From assembly GCA_006384855.1 (NCBI GenBank), contig VCJN01000195.1, positions 62,001-126,000 of the forward strand: DNA of 64,000 bases. Direction: 5' to 3'. A program made the translations under genes and the position numbers. Each line of letters opens with the position of its first letter. Position 1 is the stretch's first letter. Of this stretch, positions 12,713-25,206 are shown piece by piece. The notes beneath the pieces were generated by a model. The model made no database searches. It was not told the origin of the DNA and saw only the letters and a program-made list of their open reading frames with translations. The stretch is from Tetraselmis striata (taxonomy: Eukaryota; Chlorophyta; Chlorodendrophyceae; Chlorodendrales; Chlorodendraceae).

Positions 12713-15062
12713 TGAGGCGCCGCGCATCCATTAACGAAGCAACCACATTTTGCGAGTTGGCCGCCTCTTATCAGCGCTGGCGACGGTCATTTTGTGACAT
12801 TTTAACTAAAGGACCGTCTTGCGGACGCGCGCTTGTTGTCCTCATGCCCGGCCGTCTCCACGCTGCCCGCTCGGTTGCGCCGGCTGGTAGCTCGACAAAC
12901 AGACTGCACAGTATGCTGAGCACCATGCAGCGCTCCACACCCAGCGCGCATGTGTTGTTACGGGCTTGCGCTTGGCGTCCGGAATTCGACTACGGAGATG
13001 CCGCGGCCGAGACGGGCTCACCGGCCGGGCGCAGAGGTTTGGGGGTGAGGGTTGCGCGGCTAGGGTGGGCCTCGCCGTCACGCAACCCCGCAATTTCGTG
13101 ATGTGGCTACACCATTACACTTGACCATATACTTTTGTTGGAGTATGTGCTACGACAGGGTCCCGCTACGGACGTCGAGTGATGATGACATCTGCCGTCA
13201 CTTGCCGCGCGCCCACGGACATCAGCCACGAGACAAGCAAGATAATACTTTAGTACTTTAGATCATTTAGATTAGCGCTGCTCGCGAGCACGAGCGCGCC
13301 CCGCTTCCTCTAGTCTGGGACCGCCCCGCTGCCCCTGGCGCGCCCCCCGGCCTCTCCTTGGTTGGGCCGCGCTGCCGCTGCTCTCACATCTTCCGACCCG
13401 GCCCCCTGCTCCATCGGCAAGCTGCTTCTGGCAACTTCCCGACACATCTTCGCCTCCCAGGTTGAGCCGATAACATTATGGGCCCTACTCATGTATGCAG
13501 ATTTGAGATGTCTTACAACTTTGTTCCTGGGCGACCCAGGCCAGCTGTCTTTACGGCCCGACTGCTCGAACCCGCATAGGGTCCACTAACAAAAAAGAGT
13601 AGCATGTGGTCCTCTGAAGGCCATGTGTGCATCCATTTTATGAGTACCACTAGACAGTCCACTTGCGCGCACCGTCATGCTGGGCGGATGTATCACATGT
13701 GATATCTAAGTATTGTTCAGCTGGCTCGCCCGTCAACAGCTGCTCCGAAACCAGACATCGTGTCTGCGTGGTAGGCCTAAGCGCGTGTTGCTGCACGCCG
13801 CACTATCCGCATAGGAGGGCGAAATGGACTGAAGGAGAGGAGATGCTCCACCTCCCCTCGGGAGAGTAGACTGCGGACAGATGAGGCATAGTCGGGCCAC
13901 CAGCCAACATGCTTGAAGGTACAGATAAAGGTACTTGATTGCATCACTACACTTCTGATGATGTGCGCATTATCAGCAGCAGCATACAACACGCTATCAT
14001 GGCGGGAACACCGTGCTGCATTGTCACGGCAGCGGTATGCGTATGGTATGCGACATTGGGTTGCTGGTGGCTGCTCAAAAACTCAGGGATTCTACAGTCC
14101 AATCGCATGTTTCCACCCATCATCATCAATGGGAGCACGCGTGCTGATGCACATGTGTGGCGCACGGTGGATGGCTACATGACCGCCAACATGTTGCTCC
14201 AATATCGATACACGCATCGCCCAGTATTCGACATCAGTACTTACCTCCGCGCTTTCTCAAATATCGTAGTATATTCGTTGTGGTATCGTATTCAAACGAG
14301 CTAGGAAAAGCGGCCACTTTCTTATACTGTATTGCGCGGTTTCTTGTAGCCGTACTGTATAATAAACGCGATTAAATCGCGAATTCAAAATAAACGGACA
14401 GCATTCCGCGCGGAGTGAGAGGCAGCCATACAGCCACACAATCATATTTACAGACGCGGTGGTAGTGCTGGAGTGCAAGGCCCCGCCAGCGTGGCTATAC
14501 AACGCCACATCACAAGCATAGGCAAGATACTCATAGTGGCTTGCGCTCATCTGATTTCTACGTGCAAAGAGACGCTCCAAAGTGCTAGGCGAATGCTAAA
14601 TACTGCATTTAGTCCGCCAATCTGTATTGTAAACCCTGCGACATTTTGTGCCTGCTACCGATGGAAAAAGTGAATAATAAAGATCGATCATGGTCATCTA
14701 TCCAGCGGCCGTACAATTTCTCAGACGAGACACGTCCTAATTATTTGTTCATGCCGCGTTTTGAAGTACTTGTCCAGAATATGGACAATGCACAAAGTTT
14801 TAATCGCCACTGACAATTTTCTCGCTGCTGTATTTTGACACCTGGAAAATACCTGCCAGCATGTCAGGGGATCCAAGACGGCGCAAAGCATCTCTCTATT
14901 GTAAGATCTGTTTGATTACAGCGTGGCAGTCCCCGCTGCCTGCCCCGCCCTTTGAGAGCAACGGCGGCCCGGGGAGGCTCCCGCCCCCGCCCCGGCCCCC
15001 GCCCTTTCCTACACGCCGCTCCGTATCGCGACGGCCCCTAGAAAAAACGAGCGCCGATGCGC
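12713..15062. other. Intergenic between convergent LETM1 and SHMT genes
   Basis: No convincing coding exon. The stretch has mixed composition, and 14240-14860 is AT-rich with TATA-like motifs. The LETM1 gene (+) and the SHMT gene (-) end facing this region, so it should hold both polyadenylation regions. Confidence 0.4.
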
Positions 15063-18000
15063 CTAGGGGTAGCGCATGGTGCTCTTCTCAAAGCCGATGG
15101 TGGGGAAGGCACTCGCGAACTCCTCCACCTTGGCGCGCAGCGCCCTGATGGCGGGGTAGTCCTGCGCAGAGGGGGAAGGGGGACAAACGGGGCCGCGATC
15201 TCAGCGATCCCGCGACACCGCTGCTGCCGCAGCTACACTTTGTTCTGCGCTCAAGTCTGTGTTTTTGCCCTCGATTTGCAATGTGTCCAACGAGGTCAAG
15301 AGGGCGCGGGGGGGGGGGGGGGGGGGGGGGGCACGTTGGTCTGCACAGCCGCCTTGAAGTCCTTCATCTTGTGCTGGCCCAGCTCCTTCTTGATGTCGAT
15401 GGTGATCTTCACGGCCTCGTCCACAAATTCCGCCACCTGCGCCCCCACACGTGGGCCCACCGACCGTGAATTGGAAACTAAACAGACAGCCTACAGAACC
15501 CGGCACACTCTGGGTACTGCCTTACTAAACGTGGGTGCGTTGCTGCGAGCTCACCCGCACCGTTTAATTGCTTTTGCTGACCTTGACAGCATTCAACTGC
15601 CACCCAATAATGAATCAACATTGGCGTGGGCATGATGTTTTCATGGTGTGTCATGATACAGCATTTCTATTCGTCTGTGTGGGGGTGAGAAGTAGTTACC
15701 CGGGAAACAAAACGGTGTACACTGCATCCCTGACGCAGAGATCAGCAAGCGGGTGATTCCGGGGTGACCGCGGCCCCTGTGAGATGCGCACCTTGTCAAA
15801 GTCGGACTCGGTGAAGCCGCGGCTGGTGAGGGCGGGCGCGCCCATGCGGAGGCCGCCGGGCACCAGCGCGCTCACGTCGCCGGGCACCGTGTTCTTGTTG
15901 GCGGCGATGTGCGCCAGCTCCAGCACCTGCTCCACGCGAGAGCCGTCCACGCCCTGCCAGCCAGCCACATGAACCATGCCAACCAACGTAAACCGATGCC
16001 AACCATGCCGTCAACCAGCCAAGCAACCGGGGTCAGCCACCCTGCCTACTGCAACCTCTACCCTGCGGCGGCAGCACCGCCATGGCGGCGAGCGCCCGAC
16101 ATCTGCCAAACGCGACTGTCCCTACACGTCCTCCATCTCAGTAATCACGACCGAGGGGTGTGGTGGCAACCGGGTGGCCGCCGCGCTTTATGATGCTCGA
16201 CGATGATGGGCATGGCATGCGCGAAGAAGGAGGCGCAGTGCACTCAGGCACACAGCATTGGTACTTGAGAGGCGCAGAGTACTCGCTGCAACAAAACAGT
16301 GCACTATCACGATATGCCCTCCTGTCGATCTATGAAGTAACTTGACAGTTGAATCAGCGATGCGTCGATTTTTCAGAAAATTTTAAAAGAACGGGTTCTA
16401 TATCACTGGCCTACAGTTCCATGAATTGCATTGCCAGCGCTTTGAAGTACCAGTGTTGTTTTTTCCATTAATACCAGCAGCGAGTACCAGTGCCAGTACC
16501 AGCAGTTATAGGGAACTGCCCTTTTTGTAATTCACACCAGTACCAGCAGTACCAGCAGCGAGTAGCGAGTACCAGTACCAGCAGCAAGCGTTCGCATTGC
16601 CAGCGCTTTGAAGTAGTCGCTACCAGAGTTTTTTTTTCCATTTCCAGCAGCGAGTAGCGAGTAGCGAGTACCAGTACCTCCCAGCCGTGAGATCGTAATC
16701 GGACGGCTGTGTAATTAACGACCGTGGGTGGGCGGGTGGGCAGGCAGGTGGGTGGATTATAGTACTTAGTAGTATATTCCAGCAGATAAGCGCTTTAGTC
16801 ATGCACCTCTAGGCCCGATCCGCTGCACGATACGGGTACCCGAGCGGCAATAAAGCTCACCGCCGAAAAATCGACGCTTCGCTAGATTAAATGTCAGCCG
16901 CGTTCATTGCATGCACTCAAAGGGCACGCTGCGATGCATGTGAGAGCAGATGGGGCGGACGGGGGGGCGGAGGGGAGGTTACCTTGGGGCGCAGGTCGAC
17001 GAGGCACAGGTGGTTGTCGGTGCCGCCGGACACCAGCGAGTAGCCGCGCTTCTCCATGCCCATCGCCAGCGCCTGCGAGTTCTTCATCACCTGCACCTGG
17101 TACTCCTTAAACTCGGGGGTCGCGGCCTGCTTGAGCGCGCACGCGAGGCCGGAGATGGTGTGGTTGTGGGGGCCGCCCTGCGGGGAAGCGGGCACGGGCA
17201 GCAGCATGCGGCTCAGCCACGGGCTCATGCTGGCGCAACACGCCCACAGATGGTTCCTTCCAGATCAGTGACACAGATGAATGTGAAGCAGAGCGCTGTG
17301 AGGCTGCCGACCCATCCTGAAATGAGGCCTGCATAAAGCAGTACCTAGGTACATGGCATATGTCACCAATGTACACTTGGTACCTAGGTACAATATATGT
17401 CCGCGTCACGATACCCTTTCCGCATTGGCCAGCCATGAACATTGTGCCATTGCCCTTCCAATTTAGAAAAAGGCAGAGACATAAAGACATTGAAATTTAG
17501 ACAGTGCTACTATTTCCCTAATTAAGCTGCCCGCCTGTCCCTCAGATAGCAGCAGGAGCCTGTGGTCGTGCTACGCCCCAAACCATCCAGGCACCGCAGC
17601 GCACCTGCAGGCCAGGGAAGACGGAGAAGTTGATCTTGTCCTCGATGTTGTACATGACGGGGTTGCCCTTCTTGTCGGTGCCCTTCTGGCCCTTGCGGTA
17701 GAAGATCATCGCGCCGCGGGGGCCTGCCAAGCCAAACAAGCCAAGCCAATGACACAAGGTGTACACATGAACAACCTACAGTGTGCAGGCACTGCGATTC
17801 AATGTGATTCAATGCCTTATTGCTCCTGGCGCCATCTCCGTCGGGGTGATAGCTGAGGAAGTGCGGGAGGAATTGTGCCCGCAAGAAGGGAGGGGGGGGG
17901 GGGGGGGACCCACCGCGCAGAGACTTGTGCGTGGTGGTGGTCACCACGTCGGCGTAGTCGAAGGGGAGAGGGAACCAGGCCCGCAGCCACGAGGCCCGAG

Positions 18001-20670
18001 ATGTGGGCCATGTCCGCCAGCAGCCAGGTGTTGAACCTGGGCAGGGGGCACAGGCAGAGGCGGCGCTGCCACTCAGGCGCCCGCCCCATCCAGCCGCCAG
18101 GCTGACACATGGGCCCGAGAGCGCAAAAGAGGGATAAAAACAAAGAGGGCGGAGAGGAAGGGGGGGGGGGGGGGGTCGCGTCCTCACTTGTCCGCGATGG
18201 CGCGCATGCGGGGGTAGTCGTAGTGGCGCGCGTAGGCCGAGGCGCCGGCCACCAGCATCTTGGGGCGGAACAGCTTGGCTGTCTCCTCGATCTTGTCGTA
18301 GTCAATCAGCCCGGTGGACTCGTCCAGCCTGTAGGGCATGGTCTGGCGGAGCGGAGAGGGGGGATGGAGGGGTGGGCGGCCGTGAGGGCAAGACAGAAGC
18401 CCGAGGGGAGGCGCGGTGCCAGGCAGAGCAAAGCAAAGCCATAAGGGCAGTCACCTATCCATTCACTCTGCTGCTCGTTTTGGCAAAATGGGGGGGGGGG
18501 GGGGGGGGGGGGGGGGAGGTCACCTCGAAGTAGATGGACACGGCGGAGATCTTCTTGGTGTCCGTCTGGTAGCCGTGGCTGAGGTGGCCGCCGTGCGGCA
18601 GGTCCAGCGCCATGATGCGGTCGTGCGGCTGCAGCAGCGCGGTGTACACCTGCCTCCCCGCGCGCCCCATGCGGGCCGTCAGTGCCCAGTCCAGCGCAGC
18701 CCCCCCCGGCCATAGCTCAGCTCTACGTGCCCGCATGCAAGCTCCGCTCTGCCACGCACCTGGAAGTTGGAGGGGGATCCCGACATCGACTGCACGTTGA
18801 CGCCCCACTTCTCGGGGTCCAGGTTGAACGCCTTCAGCGCGCGTTGCTGCGGGGGGAAGTCCAGGCAAATGCGAAGGGGTCAAAGAGGGGAAAACCGGGT
18901 GGGGATGTGTGGTTGCCCGATTCTTTTGGAGGTCGCCTGTTTGATAGTGCCGTAGGGCGGTGATGCGGCATCGCTCACCTGGCACAGGATCTCGGCCTGG
19001 TCGATGAACTCGTTGCCGCCGTAGTAACGCGCGCCAGGGTAGCCCTCGCTGTACTTGTTGGTCATCACCGAGCCGACCGCCTCCATCACGCTGGCGGAGG
19101 TGAAGTTCTCCGAGGGGATGAGCTCCAGGCCCTGCACGCCGGTGGGGGCAGAGGCGGTCAGCACAGCAGCTCACTTGACGGGGAGGGCAGGGAGGGGCTG
19201 ACAGGTGGCGGCAGAGGTCCAGCAGGGCGCACCCGGTGCTGGCGGCTCTTCTCATGCTCGATGATGTCGTAGAGCTCGGGGTCGACCTCAGACAGCGGCT
19301 GGTTCAGCACCTTGGGCCACTGTGGCGGCAGCGTGACAGGAGGGGCTCAGCAGCGCATAGAGCTGCGCCAGGCAAAAAGAAGGGGGGGTGAGGGGAACCG
19401 TAAAGTGAGTGAGGGAGGGGGTGGCATCACCGAGATGTGGGCCTTTTCGGCATCCTTGCTGAAGCGCTCATAGTCGTCGGCGTTAGCCGGCTGCGCCTGC
19501 ACCGCCACAACACCAGGAGGACATCGGCCTCTGCGCATCTATGCTAGTTATGAAGCACCGGTGTGGGATTGATGGTGTGGGTATGGGTGTTTGCACCCGT
19601 CCGCCCAGGGGGGTGGGGGGGATTCAAGAGGGGGGGGGGGGGGGGGGGGGCGGGGCGGCAGTAGGAGCAGCAACTGGATGGCAGGCTAACTCACCGCAAA
19701 GTGACGGGTGGCAGGGACCTGTGGGGTGGGGCACGCGGAACAGGAGATGCAGACGTCAGCGCGCGCGATATCAGTGGAGGAAGGGGCGACCCAGGGATGA
19801 GTGCGAGTGGCAGGCGGGCCAGAACACCCCCCCCCCCCCCCCCCCCCCGCCTCGCCAATTCACGCACAGATCGGACCTCTGCGGAATCGCCTTTCAGCGC
19901 GAAAAATGAATTTTCCACTAGAAGCATGCCCGAGTCTACGTCAAATCGGCGACATGCTGGAGGGGGCCATGATGGGCCATCAGGGGGCCATCGTCTCTCT
20001 TGGGCCGGGGCGTGCATGCACGTGCAGACGTGGCAGCGCGGCGGTTCCGCGGGCGAAGCTTGAGAAACATCCGTATCACCGTCCGTACATATCCGGAGCA
20101 AAACCACTGCTACTAGTCGATCCAGGACGCCTATCAACACCTCCAAGCGTGGCAGCGGCGCCGCCACAGGCAGTGGAACCAAGAGGCGGTCTCATCCTCC
20201 AGGAGATTCGACAAGGCGAAGCGACGGTGTCGTCGACAGTCGTGCGCGTCGGCAGCTACTCGCGCTTTGTGAGTTCTAAAGCACTACTCGTACACGCTCG
20301 TACGAGTACGGTAACCGTGCGTGAGGACGTCACACATCACCGCATCAAGAGCGATAGCCGTAGTTATGGGGAGCGACGCAAGCGAATGGCTTGCAACGCG
20401 GTGTGTGCGGATACAAAGCGTTATGATGAAGACACGACGGCGGGGATGAAGTTACAGCGTGCCGTAGGAGGCGGAAGGGGCAGCCCGAGGCGGAAGGCAA
20501 ACTGGGGCGGGGGGGGGGAAGTCGCCGCAGCTTCCGAAAGGCTTTTTTGTTATGCGCCGGCCCGGACATAATCTGATGACGAACACGGAATCAGGCGGGG
20601 GGCGCACCAGGCCGCGAGCAGCCTGGATCACGGCGGGCGTGGCGCGGCGTAGAGTGGTGGCCAGAGCCAT
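15063..20670 (-). CDS. SHMT: Serine hydroxymethyltransferase, mitochondrial type (14 exons)
   Basis: PLP enzyme interconverting serine plus THF and glycine plus 5,10-methylene-THF. In mitochondria it works with glycine decarboxylase in photorespiration. Minus-strand exons, all GT-AG: 20670-20608, 19718-19695, 19496-19431, 19319-19233, 19131-18979, 18846-18760, 18649-18524, 18342-18188, 18036-17914, 17723-17605, 17177-16983, 15953-15792, 15436-15335 and 15161-15063 (stop TAG). About 519 residues result if one extra base is discounted. The presequence is '[20 protein letters not shown]'. Family signatures include '[11 protein letters not shown]', '[17 protein letters not shown]', '[11 protein letters not shown]', the PLP-lysine site '[17 protein letters not shown]', 'GGPHNHTI' and '[13 protein letters not shown]'. 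The exon at 18036-17914 has four C residues (plus-strand G 17963-17966) where three keep the frame in [10 protein letters not shown]. Exon 2 is only 24 bp. Confidence 0.93.
16331..16886. mobile_element. MITE-like repeat, copy 1, inside an SHMT intron
   Basis: A non-coding block found again at 43458-43876 in the same orientation. Inverted repeats of about 19-20 bp lie near its ends: 'AGCGATGCGTCGATTTTTC' at 16356 and its near-complement ending at 16883. The two copies also share about 25 bp outside the left inverted repeat ('tatgaagtaacttgacagtt'), so the inverted repeats may be subterminal. The interior is rich in repeats of 'accagcagcgagtagcgagt'. It has no coding capacity and fits a short non-autonomous element. 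This copy sits in the long intron between exons 16983-17177 and 15792-15953 and has extra internal tandem units compared with copy 2. Confidence 0.72.
18490..18516 (-). repeat. G27 on the plus strand (C27 on the sense strand) next to an SHMT 5' splice site
   Basis: The SHMT exon ends at 18524 with GAG|gtgacc, and the run of 27 C residues in the transcript sense begins about 8 bases into the intron. Similar sense-C runs follow SHMT donors near 15331, 17907 and 18175. Confidence 0.9.
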
Positions 20671-21440
20671 GGTGGTGACCCCCTGTGCAGCACGATGGGC
20701 CGGCGGGTTTGGGATGGGGGGACGCGGCGAGGGACTGAGGTCTGGAGCAATTATAGCGTGTCGGAGGCGGAACAACGTGCGCCTCCCGCCTGGCACCCGC
20801 GCCAACCTGCCCCGCCCCAGGCGGGCGCCTGGCGCGCCGCGTCACCGAGCGATGATCATTGTCATCGATGATTATTGCCGGTACCTCTACGGTCATGAGT
20901 CGCTATAAATAGATGATGAGAAGGATCTTGCTCGCGCCGAGCATCTACACGCGCACCGTCCTCGTACCTCTACCTGTACCGGTGGTGCCGATATTCCGGT
21001 CGTACCCGTATACGAAGACATTCTACAGATGATCGACTTATTTATTACGCATCTACAACGGATATTTGATTTAAGTAACGCGAGGGCAGAAAAAGTTATG
21101 ACGATGACAGCGCACGCGCGCGAGGATCCACGAATGTTTTACTACGGGTTGGTATGTACACGAATTGATATACGGAATGGCGGTACATCAGCAGTATATC
21201 GTAATGTACGGACTACTAGGCCTACGACGACGGCGAAGAGATAGATTGCGATGAGATTTCGTCTCGAGCATAGAATACGAGTATTGGCGTTTCAAATGTC
21301 AAAATATCGGATGATTCTTGTACCACACTACCGACAAACCTGATCCTCGGATCTCAGACGTGTCACGTGATATCACAGCGTGATTATACCGAGTCGTACT
21401 CGTGTGAATTACAAAAGCGAAAGAAGCAAGAAACTACCGC
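20671..21440. other. SHMT upstream region, no gene recognised
   Basis: 5' flank of SHMT. The proximal part (20671-20850) is GC-rich and probably holds the promoter and 5' UTR. The rest is AT-richer with many short palindromic TACG/TCGTA motifs. No exon was recognised. Confidence 0.4.
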
Positions 21441-21665
21441 TATAGAGTTTTTCCATAATAACGTTAAGTACTAGCGTCGCCCTGTGGGGCTCAGAATATT
21501 GGGTCGCAGCATCGCAGCGAGTAGTCGCGACATTGTTACTGACGAGTCGCTACCCGCCGCCGCCTCGCTACTCGTCGAGGCTTTTGACCAGCGTTAGAAT
21601 TTCAGCAGCACATAGACTGCTCTCACACCCGCATCGCGCCGCCGACCCTGCAGCACGAGGGCTCC

Positions 21666-22152
21666 ATGGCAGCAGACCCGTCGAAGCGGGGGCCGCGGTA
21701 CTGCGCATGCGGGCACCCTAAGTGTGGAAAGCCGGTGGTGAGCGGCGGCCATCGGTTGTCGAGATTGGACCCAGCAGAACATTTGAAAGTCGTCGTCAAC
21801 AAGCTGCCCCCGTGCGTGCCACGCCGATGACCATGCGCTAGTGCTCAGCATCCCTTTCGAGTACCGATTCCACACTTCGTACGACCTGGACACAGACAAG
21901 GTGCCGTCGCAAGGCGATGGGAAGAAGTTGAAGCCCTTCGCTGCGCTGATCCCGTTTGGCACCATTTTTAAGGACAAGCCCCCGCTGACGGGAGTGCAGC
22001 CCGCTAGTGCAGTTTCCAGTGGGTCCACCTCAGGGACAGCGAACAATAAAACCCTGAATCCTGTGGCGAGCGCAGCTACCACAAGCGCCACCACCATGCT
22101 TCGACCTGCTCTGCCAAGGAACGCCTTGCCCCCCCCCCCCCCCCCCCCCTGA
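21666..22152 (+). CDS. Small two-exon protein with Cys/His-rich motif, function unknown
   Basis: Exons 21666-21811 and 21849-22152 splice in frame (CCC CC|gtgcgt ... ctcag|C ATC) over a 37-bp intron to give about 149 residues. Near the N-terminus 'RYCACGHPKCGKPVVSGGHR' has C-x-C, a further Cys and His residues, and could bind zinc. A basic and aromatic segment follows ('IPFEYRFHTSYDLDTDKV'), then a Ser/Thr/Ala-rich linker. The C-terminus is a Pro run encoded by about 20 C residues, ending in TGA. I do not recognise the family. Its place inside the TIR-bounded interval suggests it could be a DNA-binding accessory protein of that element (inference). The very short intron is unusual here. Confidence 0.42.
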
Positions 22153-22830
22153 ATGGTCTAGGCGCAATCGCTGGACAGCCACGGCATAGGGCAGCACCAC
22201 ACTCCATTACAGCGATCAAATGCCGGCCGGCAGAATCTTCCCATGCTTCCGCCGGGGCCAGTCCATATCGTTACTCTGCCCACTCTTGAGAGAGATGTGC
22301 AGGCGGCCTCCACGGGAGCTACGAAGGCATGGCACCAGGAACGAAAGTGTAGCCTACGCCTACTTGCCGTGCGCTCCCTCCGACTTCTTTCTCTTAAATA
22401 TACGGGAATATACTTTCACTTTTTAATATACTGTAAATATATCAATATCACGATCGTGTCGGGCAGCGTTGCCCCCCCCCTCCCAATTCTCCCCAACCCC
22501 CATGCCGCTGCACCCATGCATGCTGCCACAGCAGGCGCAATGGGGTCACAGGATGTGTCCATGGAAGTATTACAAACTCCTAGCTGCCGAGCACCGCCGA
22601 GCAGCCTGGCGCCTTCGCTGCCCTGCCCGCCAAAGCTGCCCTGTCTGGCGCCCTCCTCGGGCTGCGCCTCAACAGGGTGCACTGCCACATTATGCTGCCT
22701 TATGCCGGACAGGGCTGCCGTCAGGAACTACACCCCCCCCCCCCCCCCCCCCCCCCACACACACACACCTAACCCCCAGCAGCAGCGAACCTGCTGCGCG
22801 CCCTCCGCCGTACCGCACACCCATGACCTG

Positions 22831-23260
22831 CAGCACAGCCACTACCTCTCAGCGATGGGCAGCACGGCCCAGCGGCGCGCACCTGCCGCTCGCCGCCCGC
22901 CCGCTGCGCCGCCCACCCGCCCGGCGCCACCTGCAGCACAGCCACTACCCCTCAGCGGTGAGCGGTAGGGCGCAGCCGCGCGCACCTGCTGCTCGCCGCT
23001 CGCCCGCCCACCCGCCCGGCGCCACCTGCAGCACAGCCACTACCCCTCAGCGGTGAGCGGTAGGGCGCAGCCGCGCGACCTGCTGCTCGCCGCTCGCCCG
23101 CCCACCCGCCCGGCGCCACCTGCAGCACAGCCACTACCTCTCAGCAGTGGGCAGCACGGCCCAGCCGCGCTCACTTGCTGCTCGCCCCATGCCCGGCCGC
23201 CTGCTGCAACACAGCCACTACTACCGCTCAGTTGTGGGCACCCGGCCTAGACGTGCGCAG
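22831..23260. repeat. Minisatellite, unit about 84-102 bp, about 4.5 copies
   Basis: The motif 'cagcacagccactacc[c/t]ct' recurs at about 22831, 22933, 23029, 23123 and, degenerate, about 23207. The intervening sequence is GC-rich and similar ('cgcacctgctgctcgccgct...cccacccgcccggcgccacctg'). Units 2 and 3 are nearly identical. Reading frames through it are low-complexity and are not treated as genes. Confidence 0.8.
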
Positions 23261-23328
23261 CTGCTGCTCGCCGGGAGAAGGCGCCGTCCAGGATGATGTG
23301 TGTGCTCTCTGCCACCTTAACGATGTAT

Positions 23329-24777
23329 CTAGGGAGTAAGCACATCGTTTGCACTTTCAATACGAGGAATACTTATGTGGGACATGTAAGAAAATCTCAG
23401 ATACACACACAAAGTGGAACGGCGGTACCTCTCCCAATGACTGTATATCATCTGCCTCTCGAGAAAGGGAGCAAGTGCGGCAATGTCATGCCTGCCAGTG
23501 ATCCACTCAGACGTGGCGGGCAACGTTGTGGAATCCCCCTGCTCAGAAGGGAAGTGCCAGCAATGCCCAGACACCCGCTCCGGGAGATGCTTGTGGAGGC
23601 TGCGCCCGGACGGGTCACGCAACATTATGCTCTCTCCTCTATGTTTCATCTCTGCCTCTAGTGCCGTCCTGGTCTTCATAACATTGACAATCTCATCCCA
23701 AGTACTGCCACTTTGCATAATCATTGAAGCCGTGTAGACAATTCTAACAGGATTGGGCACAGCATGCACTAGGGCCTTACCTGCACGGTGGGCTGGGTAG
23801 AACGATCTCAGGGCCAGGAGGGCAAGCTTGCTCCATCAATCATCTCCTCCGTTAAGTGAGCCGGCATATGCACAGGAGTTGCTACACTGCCATCAGGAAG
23901 CTCGCTCAGCTCGCCAGTAGGTGTCATCAGACCGAGCGCCCTACGCTCAGCATCATCAGCAGAGATTGCGCTTCCGAGGAACGGCCAGCAAATGCACGCG
24001 TCACTACAGTCCGCTCCACTCTTGGGCTCAACCCGCAGAGTTATGGGATTATACGCTAGTGTGCGCTCAAACACAGTGAGCGCATCCCTCGCTCTTCGGG
24101 CCCAATTCTCAACATCCAGCCCTTCTGCCGCAAACAAAGCAACCATATTTCAGGGATGCCAAACCCGGCCGCTAAGCAGGCACCACGGGCAAGGACAGCT
24201 TTGCGTCAACTTGCATGGCGTCGAATCAATCCCATGGACAATGAAGTCAGCATCCACCGTTGCGACGGCCCAGACGACGCCTGCCTTGGCGATCAAAGCC
24301 AGCTGCGAGTCTGCCGTATGGCGCAAGGAAATTTGTGATCCCGTGCTGCCGCAGAAGCCGGACCACGGCGGATACTGCCGACCAACCCAACGAGATTCGC
24401 AGCAATCGAAGGTGTTACATCGTCACTAACTGTGCATTACCTTGGCAAGTTCCATCGCGCGACGCCTCTGCCGCTCCTGGTCAGTGCAACGATTGGCCGG
24501 GGTTGGTGCGCCATCGAATACAAACCCCAGCTCCACTCCCTGGCCGAGGACCTACTGCGCCTGCTGTTAAAAAAAACTCGCGCGCCACTGGCTCGTAATT
24601 CGTGTGGAAGACAATATGTTCAGCCCAGTGGTAGGCAAAGTGATGAAGCCACACATGCCCATCCACGCCGATGCACTGTCCGTCAGCTACATTGTACATT
24701 TCGTGGTTCGTAGCAGGGCGTCCAGATTTTGAAGCAGCTTGGCCAGCCCCCATCTCCCACTCGGCATAGAATTTCAC
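23329..24777 (-). CDS. Unrecognised minus-strand coding segments (possible multi-exon gene)
   Basis: Four minus-strand segments look coding by composition. 24777-24481 contains 'CIGVDGHVWLHHFAYHWAEH'. About 24330-24155 contains 'GVVWAVATVDADFIVHGIDS' and 'CPWCLLSGRVWHP'. 24146-23808 contains 'AAEGLDVENWARRARDALTV' and 'GLMTPTGELSELPDGSVATP'. 23769-23329 contains 'WDEIVNVMKTRTALEAEMKH'. They could be exons of one gene read right to left, but I could not fix all splice sites. No family was recognised. Position inside the TIR-bounded interval makes a transposon-encoded protein plausible, but no DDE pattern is evident. It could also be a decayed gene. Confidence 0.33.
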
Positions 24778-24797
24778 ACTATAGGGTGACCAAGTGC

Positions 24798-25206
24798 GTT
24801 GACTGGCGGGGCAGGACCACGGTCGTTAAGGTTGCTACAGGCGCTTACCTTACAGGTGACCCAGCAACACGAAACGTCTCGCAGTCCCACTCCTCTGCGA
24901 CAGCACCGGCAGGGCAGGGGTAAGTGTGTGCCGGGTGGTGTTTCGGGGTGTTGACCGGACGGGATCGCGGCCGTTAAATTTCTGACAACACTTACTACCT
25001 GGCAGGTGATGAGGCAGCACAAGGCCACTGCCCCCAGCGCCTACGCGTCGCCCGCACGTCGCAACGCGCGCTTCCGTCCACCCGCACTCGCCCTCGCCGC
25101 CACGGCACACGCACGGTGCGGGTAATACAGAATCTCATGGGCGTTGACCCGGCGAGATCGCGGCAGGTACAGGGAGAGCCGGCACTTACCGGGCAAGTCA
25201 GGCAGC
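24798..25206. repeat. Three degenerate ~70-bp repeats
   Basis: Units at about 24798-24868, 24948-25018 and 25140-25206 share 'g[t/c]gttgac[t/c]ggncgggatcgcggncgtta', a spacer, then 'cactta-c-gg[c/g]aggt'. They lie just inside the right inverted repeat of the candidate transposon, where subterminal repeats would be expected. Confidence 0.55.
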
